A stretch of DNA of 64,000 nt from Sphingomonas parapaucimobilis NBRC 15100 (GTDB lineage Bacteria > Pseudomonadota > Alphaproteobacteria > Sphingomonadales > Sphingomonadaceae), in contig NZ_BBPI01000043.1 of the NCBI RefSeq assembly GCF_000787715.1, positions 43,010 to 107,009 of the forward strand. The letters run 5' to 3'. Position numbers and translations under genes: made by a program. Below, in pieces: positions 11,429 to 20,052 of this stretch (its first letter is position 1; each line of letters starts with the position of its first letter). The notes beneath the pieces are model-generated. The model worked only from the letters and a program-made list of their open reading frames with translations, did no database searches and was not told where the DNA came from.

Positions 11429-11962
11429 TCAGGCGGCGGGCTTTTCCTTGTTGTAGATGGCAGCGGCAGCGCGCAGGATTTCCAGGATCTTCTCCTGGGC
11501 GCGCGGCTCGTCCACCTCTTCCATCGCGGCGAGTTCGCGGGCGAGGCGGCTGGTGGCCGCTTCGAAGATCTGCCGCTCGGAATAGCTCTGCTCGGGCTGG
11601 TCGTCGGCGCGGAACAGGTCGCGGACCACTTCGGCGATCGACACCAGGTCGCCCGAGTTGATCTTGGCTTCATATTCCTGGGCACGGCGCGACCACATGG
11701 TGCGCTTGACCTTGGGCTTGCCCTTCAGCGTTTCCATCGCCTCGCGCATCGTCTTGTCCGAGGACAGCTTGCGCATGCCGACCGACTCGGCCTTGTTGGT
11801 GGGAACGCGGAGCGTCATGCGCTCCTTTTCGAACCGCAGCACATAGAGTTCGAGCTGCATCCCTGCGATTTCCTGCTTTTGCAGCTCGATAACGCGGCCC
11901 ACGCCATGTTTGGGATACACGACATAGTCACCGACGTCGAAGTGGAGCGCCTTGGCAGCCAT
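11429..11962 (-). CDS. carD: CarD family transcriptional regulator
   Basis: 177 residues. The N-terminal Tudor-like RNA-polymerase-interaction domain reads FDVGDYVVYPKHGVGRVIEL, followed by a helical C-terminal DNA-binding part (MWSRRAQEYEAKINSGD, VVRDLFRADDQPEQSYSERQ). CarD/CdnL proteins bind the RNA polymerase beta subunit and stabilise open complexes at rRNA and other promoters (family knowledge). The start at MAAKALHF is chosen because the longer frame adds a Pro/Arg-rich, non-conserved tail. It is the last gene of a helicase-S4-fdxA-carD series but is separated from fdxA by a 382-bp gap and so probably has its own promoter. Confidence 0.93.
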   Translation of the reverse strand: MAAKALHFDVGDYVVYPKHGVGRVIELQKQEIAGMQLELYVLRFEKERMTLRVPTNKAESVGMRKLSSDKTMREAMETLKGKPKVKRTMWSRRAQEYEAKINSGDLVSIAEVVRDLFRADDQPEQSYSERQIFEAATSRLARELAAMEEVDEPRAQEKILEILRAAAAIYNKEKPAA

Positions 11963-12344
11963 TGGGGGCCTTTCCGGATCAGGGCCTTCGCACGAGCGCC
12001 GGACGAGCGGAAATGGGTCCACTGATCAAGTCGGCCTCGGGAAGGAAGGGTCGAACACATCAAAGGCGGGCGGTCGCGAAAAAAGCTATGCCCGTCGCGG
12101 AACCATATAGCATGGTCGCAACAAAATTACCAGCATATGTGCAGGTTGCCGGAACCATCGGGCGCCAAGGCCCAACGGATCCAATCTTTCCTCCCCTGGA
12201 AGGGGAGGTGGCAGGGCGAAGCCCTGACGGAGGGGTATTCCGCTATCGAGAGGGGAGACACCCCTCCACCAGCTTCGCTGGTCCCCCTCCCCTTGCAGGG
12301 GAGGAATAGCTTTTGCTCAGTCGCCCTTGCCGGGCGCGTCCCGG
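11963..12344. promoter_or_regulatory. Long intergenic region upstream of carD
   Basis: 382 bases without a gene. The part nearest carD includes an AT-richer patch near 12095-12135 (minus strand GGTAATTTTGTTGCG and CTATATGG) that could hold the carD promoter, but no clean -35/-10 pair can be set. The rest (12187-12307) is a GC-rich inverted repeat described separately. Confidence 0.4.
12187..12307. repeat. GC-rich long inverted repeat (CCTCCCC family)
   Basis: It starts TTCCTCCCCTGGAAGGGGAGG, continues through GGCAGGGCGAAGCCCTGACG and GGAGGGGT, has a central TCGAGAGGGGAGACA, and returns through CACCCCTCCACCAGCTTCGC to CCCTTGCAGGGGAGGAA. The ends are inverted copies of each other and inner hairpins are nested. 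The block at 57797-57920 shares the same plan and much of the same sequence. Function is unknown; lying after fdxA, it could end transcription. Confidence 0.65.
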
Positions 12345-12686
12345 TCAGTCGCCCTTGCCGGGCTCCGGGCTGAAGAACTGGTCGTACTTGTTCTCGACGC
12401 CCTTCATCGCATCGGCGTCGGGTGGCGTCTGGTCCAGCTTGCGGGTGACGTTGGGCCATTGGGCGGAGAAGGTGTTGTTCAGCTCCAGCCACTGTTCCAG
12501 CCCGCTCTCGGTGTCGGGCAGGATCGCCTCGGCCGGGCATTCGGGCTCGCACACGCCGCAATCGATGCATTCCGACGGGTTGATGACGAGCATGTTCTCG
12601 CCCTCATAGAAGCAGTCGACGGGACACACCTCGACACAGTCCATATACTTGCAGCGAATGCAGGCATCGGTGACGACGTAGGTCAT
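12345..12686 (-). CDS. fdxA: Ferredoxin FdxA (7Fe type)
   Basis: 113 residues, from [12 protein letters not shown]. The Cys pattern is that of 3Fe-4S/4Fe-4S ferredoxins: [17 protein letters not shown] near the N terminus and [12 protein letters not shown] further on. The C-terminal extension ([17 protein letters not shown]) is typical of the FdxA group in alphaproteobacteria. It carries electrons at low potential; the partner is unknown. It follows the S4-domain gene by 29 bases and is likely in one operon with it. Confidence 0.93.
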   Translation of the reverse strand: MTYVVTDACIRCKYMDCVEVCPVDCFYEGENMLVINPSECIDCGVCEPECPAEAILPDTESGLEQWLELNNTFSAQWPNVTRKLDQTPPDADAMKGVENKYDQFFSPEPGKGD

Positions 12687-12715
12687 GACAACTCCCAAGG
12701 TACGAACGCGTGCTG

Positions 12716-13054
12716 CTATGCCGCGTGTGGCGATCCGTCAACGCCCGAAACCGTGTTAAGGCCCGAAACCGGCGAAGTGACCAGGTCGCAGTAACAGGCG
12801 CGACCTTCGGCGGGCGGTCCGCGCCGGACGGGCAGCGACTCCACGCGCAACACGCGCACATTGCCAGCCTGCGCAAAGGTCAGGATGCTGCCGATCCGGA
12901 CCGGCGCATGGGCGCGATCGATCGCGCGGCCGTCCATGCGGAAATGCCCGTCGCACGCCATCGCCTGCGCCCGCTCCCGCGACTTGGCGATCCGCGCCCA
13001 CCAGAGGAAACGGTCGAGCCGCATCGACTCAGGCGAAGGGGCGCGGGTGCTCAT
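12716..13054 (-). CDS. S4 domain RNA-binding protein (HslR-like)
   Basis: 112 residues. The S4 motif is clear at residues about 11-60 ([40 protein letters not shown]). Proteins of this kind bind structured RNA; HslR (Hsp15) binds stalled 50S subunits. The C-terminal third is not conserved by eye. The start is [10 protein letters not shown]. It sits between the helicase and fdxA on the same strand, an order also seen in other alphaproteobacteria, which suggests an RNA-related helper role. Confidence 0.82.
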   Translation of the reverse strand: MSTRAPSPESMRLDRFLWWARIAKSRERAQAMACDGHFRMDGRAIDRAHAPVRIGSILTFAQAGNVRVLRVESLPVRRGPPAEGRACYCDLVTSPVSGLNTVSGVDGSPHAA

Positions 13055-13105
13055 AGGGCGGGACGGTCCTTTCTGTGAGAAAGTGAAGACATGCGGTATC
13101 TCATT

Positions 13106-13263
13106 TCTCCCCAAGCCATGCTTGGGGAGGGGGACCATCCGCAGGATGGTGGAGGGGCAGGGGCCTGGCGATGACCTTCGTGGCCTGGCGCGAGCCGCAG
13201 GGCATCGCCCCTCCACCACGCCCTGTAGGCGCGGTCCCCCTCCCCATCGGAGATGGGGAGGAA
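13106..13263. repeat. GC-rich inverted repeats between the S4 gene and the helicase gene
   Basis: This fills most of the 211-bp gap. Visible hairpins are TCTCCCCAAG...CTTGGGGAGGGGGA, CCATCCGCAGGATGG, and GTCCCCCTCCCCATC with a GGAGATGGGGAGGA end. The outer ends (TCTCCCC and GGGGAGGA) are inverted. It belongs to the same general family as 12187-12307 and 51520-51656. No gene is seen. Confidence 0.55.
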
Positions 13264-13265
13264 TG

Positions 13266-15761
13266 TCATTGGGAAGGTCTGCCCCAGTCGGCGAGCGCGG
13301 CGAAGGCGTTGCCGGGGCTGGCCGCGACACGCGGGACGGGGCGGGCGGGGGGGCGGCCGCGCCAGACCCAGCGGGCGGGTTCATTCTCCCTACCCCTTAT
13401 CTTGCGAAAGCCCAGATCGCCCATCAGCCGGTCGAGCGTCGCCGCCTCCAGTCCGATCGAGGTCGCCAGCGAGGCATCGGGGGTGAACGGCCCACGCCCC
13501 TCGCGCGCGTCATGGGCGGCGCGCGCGATGCGTTCGACCAGGTCGATCCGCACCGCCTGTTCGCCCAGCGGCCGATAGCCCGAGGCGACACCGCGCCCCG
13601 GCTCGTCGCGGCGCAGGATGGTGGCGCCGGGCCGGGCGAGGTCGGGCGTCTGGCCCCATAGCGCCATCAATGTACGCCGCCATGTTGCCGCACCGGGCTT
13701 CAGCAATCGCGGATCGAACACATCCAGCGTGCCGATCGTGATCCCCATGCCCCGCAACCGCCGCCGCTCGTCGGGCGACAGGGCATCGATCATCAGGCGT
13801 AGCGGCTGGCGCGGCGCGATGCCGCCCGCATCCTCCAGCGCGGCGGCGACGGCGCGGATCGCGGGCGACGCCTTGGCCTCGCGCGCCAGTGTCGCCAACC
13901 GGACCAGCGCGGGCACCTGCCGGTCGAGCGAGCGCGCCAGCCAGGCGTCCAGCCGGGCCTTCACCTGCTCACGCTGGACCGGGACCAGGCAATCGAGATC
14001 GCGCTCCAGCCGCAGCACCGGCCGCCCCAGCGACGGCCCGGCCGTCAGCCGCGCCACGCCATGCCCGTCCCAGACCAGCCGGTCCTCCTGAAGCGTGAAA
14101 GCGTCCTGCCCGGCGGCGATCAGCGCCTCGGCCCGACGCGACCGCTCGGACCCCAGCCGCTTTTCCGCCGCCGCCAGCAACAGGCGCTTGTCGTTCGCCC
14201 GCGCGCCTGCCTCGACGGTGAAGCGAAAACCTTCCAGCCGCCCGATGGGGTGGTCCTCGACCAGCACCTCGCCTTCGGGGCCGATGGTGACGGGCAGGGC
14301 GCCCGCATCGGCACCGATCCGGCGGATCAGCGCGGTGGTGCGCTTGTCGACGAAACGCTGGGTAAGGCTCGCGTGCAGGCCATCGGACAGCCGCTCCTCG
14401 ATCTCGCGCGTCCGCTCGGCCCAGTGGCGCGGATCGGCCAGCCAGTCGGCGCGCTGCGCGATATAGGCCCAGCTGCGGATCGCGGAGAGGCGGCCCGCCA
14501 GCGTCTCGACATCGCCCGCCATGCTGTCCAGTCGCGCAATCTCGTCGGCGAACCATTGGTGCGGGACATGGCCCAGGCCCTCGGACAAATGGCCGAACAC
14601 GCGCGAGACGAAGCGGGCATGGGGATCGATGCCTACTTTGCGGAAATCGGGAATGCCGCACGCCGCCCAGAGGCGCGCGACCATGGCGGGCCGCCGCACC
14701 CGGTCGCGGACCCAGGGTTCGTCGGCCAGCCGCTTGAGTACCTGCAGATCGGTGGCGAGCGGGGCGGCGCGCAGCACGCCGGGTGCGGGCTTGCGCTCCA
14801 GGCTGCCGATCAGCGCGTCGATGCTCGACAGGTCGGGATCGCCCTCGCGCCAATAGAGATGGTCGAGCCGGGGGAAGCGATGCTCCTCGATCGCCAGAAC
14901 CTCTTCGGGCAGGAACGAGTCCGGCCCTTCCTCGGCCAGCGCGCCGAACGTCCCGTCGCGGTGATGCCGCCCGGCGCGCCCGGCGATCTGCGCCATCTCG
15001 GCGACGGTCAGGCGGCGACGGCGACGCCCGTCGAACTTGTGCAGACCCGCAAAGGCGACATGCGCGACGTCCATGTTCAGGCCCATGCCAATCGCATCGG
15101 TGGCGACGAGATAGTCGACCTCGCCCGCCTGGAACATCTCGACCTGCGCGTTGCGGGTGCGCGGGGACAGCGCGCCCATCACGACAGCGGCCCCGCCGCG
15201 CAGGCGGCGCAGCATCTCCGCCACCGCATAGACCTCCTCGGCCGAGAAGGCGACGATGGCGGAGCGCTTGGGCAGGCGACTGATCTTCCTGGCGCCCGCA
15301 TAGGTCAGCGTCGAGAAACGGGGCCGGGCGATGATCTCGGCATCCGGCACCAGCGCCCGGATCATGGGTTTCAGCGCCTCGGATCCCAGGATCATCGTCT
15401 CGTCCCGGCCGCGCCGGTGCAGCAACCGATCGGTAAAGACATGACCGCGCTCCAGGTCCGCACCCAGCTGCGCCTCGTCCAGCGCCATGAAGGCGACGTC
15501 GCGGTCGGGCATGGATTCGGCGGTGCAGAGGAACCAGCGGGCGTCGGGCGGCACGATCTTTTCCTCGCCCGTGACCAGCGCCACCTGGCCCGGCCCCTTC
15601 AGCGCCACGACCCGGTCATAGACCTCACGCGCCAGCAGGCGGAGGGGAAAGCCGATGATGCCGCTGCTATGCGCGCACATCCGCTCTATCGCGAGGTGCG
15701 TCTTGCCGGTGTTGGTCGGCCCGAGAACGGCCGTCACGGCGCCCGATACGCGGCTTGTCAT
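13266..15761 (-). CDS. SUV3-like ATP-dependent RNA/DNA helicase
   Basis: 831 residues from MTSRVSGAVT. Superfamily 2 motifs can be read: Walker A GPTNTGKT (14-21), the DEAQ box in ALDEAQLGAD, and motif VI in MAQIAGRAGRHHRDG. The opening VLGPTNTGKTHLAIERM is characteristic of the SUV3/mitochondrial RNA helicase group. The C-terminal half is long and variable and ends in an Arg/Pro-rich tail. SUV3 unwinds RNA for degradation; whether this bacterial member joins a degradosome is not shown by the sequence. First gene of the series leading to S4, fdxA and carD. Confidence 0.87.
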   Translation of the reverse strand: MTSRVSGAVTAVLGPTNTGKTHLAIERMCAHSSGIIGFPLRLLAREVYDRVVALKGPGQVALVTGEEKIVPPDARWFLCTAESMPDRDVAFMALDEAQLGADLERGHVFTDRLLHRRGRDETMILGSEALKPMIRALVPDAEIIARPRFSTLTYAGARKISRLPKRSAIVAFSAEEVYAVAEMLRRLRGGAAVVMGALSPRTRNAQVEMFQAGEVDYLVATDAIGMGLNMDVAHVAFAGLHKFDGRRRRRLTVAEMAQIAGRAGRHHRDGTFGALAEEGPDSFLPEEVLAIEEHRFPRLDHLYWREGDPDLSSIDALIGSLERKPAPGVLRAAPLATDLQVLKRLADEPWVRDRVRRPAMVARLWAACGIPDFRKVGIDPHARFVSRVFGHLSEGLGHVPHQWFADEIARLDSMAGDVETLAGRLSAIRSWAYIAQRADWLADPRHWAERTREIEERLSDGLHASLTQRFVDKRTTALIRRIGADAGALPVTIGPEGEVLVEDHPIGRLEGFRFTVEAGARANDKRLLLAAAEKRLGSERSRRAEALIAAGQDAFTLQEDRLVWDGHGVARLTAGPSLGRPVLRLERDLDCLVPVQREQVKARLDAWLARSLDRQVPALVRLATLAREAKASPAIRAVAAALEDAGGIAPRQPLRLMIDALSPDERRRLRGMGITIGTLDVFDPRLLKPGAATWRRTLMALWGQTPDLARPGATILRRDEPGRGVASGYRPLGEQAVRIDLVERIARAAHDAREGRGPFTPDASLATSIGLEAATLDRLMGDLGFRKIRGRENEPARWVWRGRPPARPVPRVAASPGNAFAALADWGRPSQ

Positions 15762-15994
15762 ACGCCCTACATCGGGCTTCGCACGCGCGGTTGCAACGGC
15801 ATGGAGCAAGACGGGGAGCAAGATCGTCGCGCGCAGGCGGGATTTGGCCCGGTCCGGCCACGTCTTGCCGCAGCATCGGGGCGGCGGGGCGCAGCGGCTT
15901 TGACTTTGCGGGCGCTACCCCACACCGCAAAATCCTGTGCGCCGGGGGGATCGGCGACGCTGTTCGACGATTTCACGGAAACCCGACGCCTCTC

Positions 15995-17464
15995 ATGTTC
16001 CTTGCCACCGACGAAGCCCTGATCCTGTCCGGGGGAACCGCCACGCGGCCCATCGGCCGCATGGCCCCGCCGCCCATGGGACGCCTGGCGCGGTGGCGCA
16101 TCGCCGCGCGCGAGATCGACTGGGTGCCCGATCTGGGGACGCAGATCGGCAGCCGCGACTGGTGGCGGGGTCTGGCGACGTGTTCGGCGCTCTGTGTCGC
16201 GACCATTGCGATGGCGCCGGGCTTTCACCGTCCGATCGCCGGGCAGGCGCCCGCTCCCCTGACCGGCGAGGCGCGCAGCCATGAGCGCGCGCAGGCCATC
16301 GCCCCGCTGGCGCTGGGCGCCGATAGCGGGCAGCGTCTGGCCGCCAATGAACTCGTCATGCATCTGGCCGAAGCACCTGAGCGGCCCGTGGTGGAATTGT
16401 CCGCCACCATCGGCTCGGGCGACCGTCTCGACCGCGTGCTGCAACGCGCCGGCGTATCCCGGGACCAGGCCCGCGCCGCCGCCGCCCTGATCGCGCCGGT
16501 GACGGACGGCGAGGCGATCCCGTCGGGCACCCGTATCGCGCTGACCCTGGGACGGCGGCCAAGCCGATCGGTTGCACGGCCGCTGGAGACGATGAAGCTG
16601 CGCGCGCGCTTCGACCTGGCGGTCACGCTGACCCGCACGCCGCAGGGATTCGACATGACCCAGGCGCCCATCGCGATCGATCGCACGCCGCTGCGTCTGC
16701 AAGGGCTGGCGGGATCGAGCCTGTACCGTTCGGTCCGCGCGGCGGGCGCCCCCGCCAAGGTGGTCGAGGCCTATATCAAGGCGCTGGCCGCGCGCATGTC
16801 GGTCGGCCGCGAGGTGAAGCGTTCGGACAGTTTCGACCTCATCATCGAACGCGAGCGTGCTGCGACCGGCGAGACCCGGCTTGGCAAGCTGCTGTTCGCC
16901 GGGCTCGACCATGGCGGGCGCAAGGTGCAGCTGGCGCGGCTGGCCGATGACGATGACGGCCAATGGTATGACGTGAACGGCCAGAGCGAGAAGCGCGGCG
17001 CGATGGGCATGCCGGTCGCGGGGCGCGTGACCTCGTCCTTTGGCAAGCGCGTCCATCCGATCCTGGGCTTGATGCGGATGCACAAGGGCACCGATATCGG
17101 TGCGCCCTATGGCACGCCGATCCATGCGATGATGGACGGCGTGGTCAAATTCGCCGGACGATCGGGCGGATATGGCAATTTCGTTAAGCTCGCCCATGCG
17201 GGCGGCATTGCCAGCGGTTACGGCCATATGAGCCGTTTCGCCGTTCGCTCGGGCGCGCATGTGAAACAGGGGCAGGTGATCGGCTATGTCGGCTCGACCG
17301 GCATGTCGACCGGCCCGCATCTCCATTGGGAAGTGTGGAAGAACGGTGCGGTGGTGAATCCGCGCACGCTGAAGCTGGCGAGCATGGCGGTGTTGTCGGG
17401 GGCCAAGCTGCGGACGTTCCGGCGCGAGGTGCAGGCGCTGCTGGCGGTCCGGCCGGGGCGGTAA
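15995..17464 (+). CDS. M23 family metallopeptidase (cell-wall endopeptidase)
   Basis: 489 residues. One membrane segment near residues 60-76 (GLATCSALCVATIAMAPGF) makes it a signal-anchored periplasmic protein. A middle OapA/LysM-like domain is followed by the LytM core: HKGTDIGAP supplies H363 and D367, and GPHLHWEVWKNG supplies H442 and H444, the full zinc site. It should cut peptidoglycan cross-bridge peptides. The 233-bp gap to the divergent helicase gene must hold its promoter. The start is set where the Arg-rich upstream extension gives way to MFLATDEALIL; no strong ribosome site is seen. Confidence 0.87.
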   Translation: MFLATDEALILSGGTATRPIGRMAPPPMGRLARWRIAAREIDWVPDLGTQIGSRDWWRGLATCSALCVATIAMAPGFHRPIAGQAPAPLTGEARSHERAQAIAPLALGADSGQRLAANELVMHLAEAPERPVVELSATIGSGDRLDRVLQRAGVSRDQARAAAALIAPVTDGEAIPSGTRIALTLGRRPSRSVARPLETMKLRARFDLAVTLTRTPQGFDMTQAPIAIDRTPLRLQGLAGSSLYRSVRAAGAPAKVVEAYIKALAARMSVGREVKRSDSFDLIIERERAATGETRLGKLLFAGLDHGGRKVQLARLADDDDGQWYDVNGQSEKRGAMGMPVAGRVTSSFGKRVHPILGLMRMHKGTDIGAPYGTPIHAMMDGVVKFAGRSGGYGNFVKLAHAGGIASGYGHMSRFAVRSGAHVKQGQVIGYVGSTGMSTGPHLHWEVWKNGAVVNPRTLKLASMAVLSGAKLRTFRREVQALLAVRPGR

Positions 17465-17479
17465 CTCGTTTTCCTCCCT

Positions 17480-17564
17480 CCGTTCAGCCTGAGCGAAGTC
17501 GAAGGCCAAGGGATGACTTGGCCAAGGGCGGTACATGCACTTCGACTTCGCTCAGTGCGAACGG
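17480..17564. repeat. REP-like inverted pair (minus/plus)
   Basis: A minus unit (17480-17506, stem GCCT/AGGC) and a plus unit (17537-17564, stem GCACT/AGTGC) are separated by 30 bases that also contain TTGGCCAAG. It lies between the convergent 3' ends of the M23 and ATPase genes. The two units differ in their stems yet each stem is internally complementary. Confidence 0.8.
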
Positions 17565-17581
17565 GGGTTGGGGGATAACCC

Positions 17582-19234
17582 CTACTTCCCCGCCGCGCGC
17601 CAGCGGCCGACCGTCTCGGCCAGCACCCGGTTGCCGCCCGACGGGTTCGCCCAGAGCGCGGTGATCGTCATGTCGCTCGACGCGGGCCGTTTTTCCTCGG
17701 GCAGGTTGTCGAAGCTCGCGCGCATCGGGAAGCTTACGCCCTCGCCGCACAATATCGCCTCGCGGTTGCGCAGCGCCGAAATGGTGTCGAGCAGCCCGCG
17801 CCCGCCCTCCGGCATCGCCGAGCGGACCATCGCCTGATCGCGTTCGTTGTTTAGCCGCATGGCGATGATCGTGCCGCATTGCGACAGCACGCCCTCGGCC
17901 AGGTCGGACGGGCGCTGGGTGACGAGGCCCAGCGAGACGCCATATTTGCGCCCCTCCTTGGCGATGCGCGACAGGATGCGGCCGACCGCCGAATCCTGTT
18001 CGGCCTGCGCGGGGATGTAGCGATGCGCCTCTTCGCAGACCATCAGGACGGGGCGACGCTCGGCGGGATGGGTCCAGATCGCATGGTCGAAGATCATCCG
18101 CGCCAGCACGGCGACGACGCTGCTGGTCACGTCCGACGGCACGCCCGACACGTCGATGATCGAGATCGGCCGCCCGTCACCCGGCATCCGCAGGATGCGC
18201 GCGAGGAAGTCGGCCATCGTATCGGCGACCAGCATCCCCGAAAACATGAAGGCATAGCGGGGATCGGCCTTGATCTCCTCGATCTTGGACTTGATCCGCT
18301 GATAGGGGGCGATGTCGCCGACCCGCTCCAGCTTGCTCATCTCCTGGCCCAGCTGCGCGGTCAGGTCGGACAGCAGATAGGGGATCGGCGTGTCGACGGT
18401 GACGCGCGGCAGCTCGGCGGCGGCGCGGCTGCGCATCCGGGCGGCGAGCAGGCATTTCGCCAGGACATCGGCGTCGTGCTGGCGCTGCTCGCCGCTGGCC
18501 GACAACAGGATCTCGCAATGCTCGGCAAAGTTCATCAGCCAATAGGGCATGCGCAGATTGCCGACGTCATGGATGCTGCCGGTGTCGCGAAAGGCGCGGG
18601 CATATTCGCCATGCGGGTCGATCATGACGATATGGCCCAGCGGCGCGCGCTCGCAGATGCGGTGCAGGATCATCGCCGTCGCGGTGGACTTGCCGGTGCC
18701 GGTCGATCCCAGAATGGCGAAATGTCGCCCCAGCAGCGCATCGACCGCCAGTGTCGCGGGGACCGTGCGCGCGGGGTGGACGGTGCCGATCGTCACCGTC
18801 GTCTGGGCGCGGTTGAGGTGGATGCCCGCCAGCTCGTCATTGGTGATCGCATGGATCGTCGCGCCGGGCATGGGGTAGGAGGTGACACCGCGTCGAAAGC
18901 CGTGCAGCGCGCCCGTCTCGGGTTGGCGCATCCCTTCGCCCATCAGGTCGATCTCGGTCGTCAGCGCGGCGGCGTCGCTGGCGGGATCGAGCGCGAGCGA
19001 GCGGATCGTGCCGATGATCCAGCGGTCGCCGCGCTTGAGCTTGACCGGCATCGCCACCTGTCCGGCGGCGGCCAGCACCGGATCGGCGGCCTCCGCCAGC
19101 GCGGCCAGCGCCTGGCGGTCCAGCACGATCCGCCCCGATGACCCGGCTATGGCGAGCAGCCACCCGATGACCGGCGTGTCGATTGCGGCATGAGGGTCGG
19201 CAGGCGGTAGGGAGGACATGAGACGCGCCGTCAT
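17582..19234 (-). CDS. HerA-like (DUF87) P-loop ATPase
   Basis: 550 residues. The N-terminal beta-barrel (HAS-barrel) region precedes Walker A GSTGTGKST (176-184). Further motifs are VMIDPHGEYARAF, Walker B VLMVCEEAHRYIP and VTQRPSDLAEGVLSQCGTII, all typical of the HerA/FtsK-type translocases. In archaea HerA works with NurA nuclease in DNA end resection; no NurA or other nuclease is adjacent here. Some bacterial HerA relatives act in phage defence with Sir2 or DUF4297 partners, which are also absent. ATG 19219 is an alternative start. An 18-bp perfect palindrome lies 30 bases upstream. Confidence 0.85.
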   Translation of the reverse strand: MTARLMSSLPPADPHAAIDTPVIGWLLAIAGSSGRIVLDRQALAALAEAADPVLAAAGQVAMPVKLKRGDRWIIGTIRSLALDPASDAAALTTEIDLMGEGMRQPETGALHGFRRGVTSYPMPGATIHAITNDELAGIHLNRAQTTVTIGTVHPARTVPATLAVDALLGRHFAILGSTGTGKSTATAMILHRICERAPLGHIVMIDPHGEYARAFRDTGSIHDVGNLRMPYWLMNFAEHCEILLSASGEQRQHDADVLAKCLLAARMRSRAAAELPRVTVDTPIPYLLSDLTAQLGQEMSKLERVGDIAPYQRIKSKIEEIKADPRYAFMFSGMLVADTMADFLARILRMPGDGRPISIIDVSGVPSDVTSSVVAVLARMIFDHAIWTHPAERRPVLMVCEEAHRYIPAQAEQDSAVGRILSRIAKEGRKYGVSLGLVTQRPSDLAEGVLSQCGTIIAMRLNNERDQAMVRSAMPEGGRGLLDTISALRNREAILCGEGVSFPMRASFDNLPEEKRPASSDMTITALWANPSGGNRVLAETVGRWRAAGK

Positions 19235-19263
19235 GTGGAATGGGAGGATGGCGACGCTAGAAT

Positions 19264-19281
19264 GGAAATCTTAAGATTTCC
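19264..19281. promoter_or_regulatory. Perfect 18-bp palindrome upstream of the HerA-like gene
   Basis: GGAAATCTTAAGATTTCC is fully self-complementary, AT-rich against a GC-rich background, and placed 30 bases before the ATPase start and 7 bases after the preceding stop. With no loop and no U-tract it resembles an operator more than a terminator. Confidence 0.5.
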
Positions 19282-19287
19282 CGATCC

Positions 19288-20052
19288 TTACACCCGCCGC
19301 GCGATCCACCCTGCGGTCCAGCCGAGCAGGATCGACAGCGCCACCGCGGTCAGGCCATAGGGGATGGCCGCGCGGTCGGCGGCGCGCGCCACGAAACGCT
19401 CGAACCCCGATTTACGGATGTCGATGTCGCGCACGGCGGCAGCCAGCACGCGGCCGTCGCGGATCAGGAAGGTCTCGGCGGTGAAGCGCCCGACCGGCAC
19501 GCGCGCCGGGATGGTGACGCGGGCGCGGTAGAGCACATCGTCGGTGATTTCGACGGCGCGCGGCGCCTCGACATACAGGCCGCTGCGGCGGCGCTGGTCG
19601 ACCAGCCCCTGCTGGAACCGCGCCTGGACATTGGCGGGCGCAGCGGAGGCGGGCGAGAGCTGCAGGCTGTCGAGCCCGAGTTCATAGATGGCGCGGGTGC
19701 GATCGTCGACGATCCGGGTAATCGGCCGGGACGAGGCGATGGCATAGAAGGACGGCGCCGACTGGTAGCGCAGCCGCCCGGCATTGACCCAGAGACCGGC
19801 GATCTTCTCCTTCTCGCGGATCAGGATCGACTGGGTCGGCCCCTTGACCACGACGACGATGTCGGTCGGCTTGTCATCCTGCGGCGGGCGGCCGCCGGGA
19901 TAGAGGATCGCACCGAACAGCAGCAATTCCGCGCCGGTGAAGCTGTAGGCGATCTGGATATCGCGCTGCGACACGTCGGGGACCAGCACCGGCTTGGCCT
20001 GCGCCATCAGCAGCGGCGAGAACAACGCCAGCGTGACGGCCAGCCTTTTCAT
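19288..20052 (-). CDS. TIGR02186 family protein
   Basis: 254 residues. A signal peptide (MKRLAVTLALFSPLLMAQA) precedes a beta-rich periplasmic domain (VPDVSQRDIQIAYSFTGAEL, VVVKGPTQSILIREKEKIAG) and one C-terminal membrane helix (GLTAVALSILLGWTAGWIARR). This matches the uncharacterised alphaproteobacterial TIGR02186 family. Its ATG overlaps the stop of the TauE/SafE gene (ATGA), so the two are translationally coupled; the periplasmic protein probably assists the permease. Function is not known. Confidence 0.85.
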   Translation of the reverse strand: MKRLAVTLALFSPLLMAQAKPVLVPDVSQRDIQIAYSFTGAELLLFGAILYPGGRPPQDDKPTDIVVVVKGPTQSILIREKEKIAGLWVNAGRLRYQSAPSFYAIASSRPITRIVDDRTRAIYELGLDSLQLSPASAAPANVQARFQQGLVDQRRRSGLYVEAPRAVEITDDVLYRARVTIPARVPVGRFTAETFLIRDGRVLAAAVRDIDIRKSGFERFVARAADRAAIPYGLTAVALSILLGWTAGWIARRV

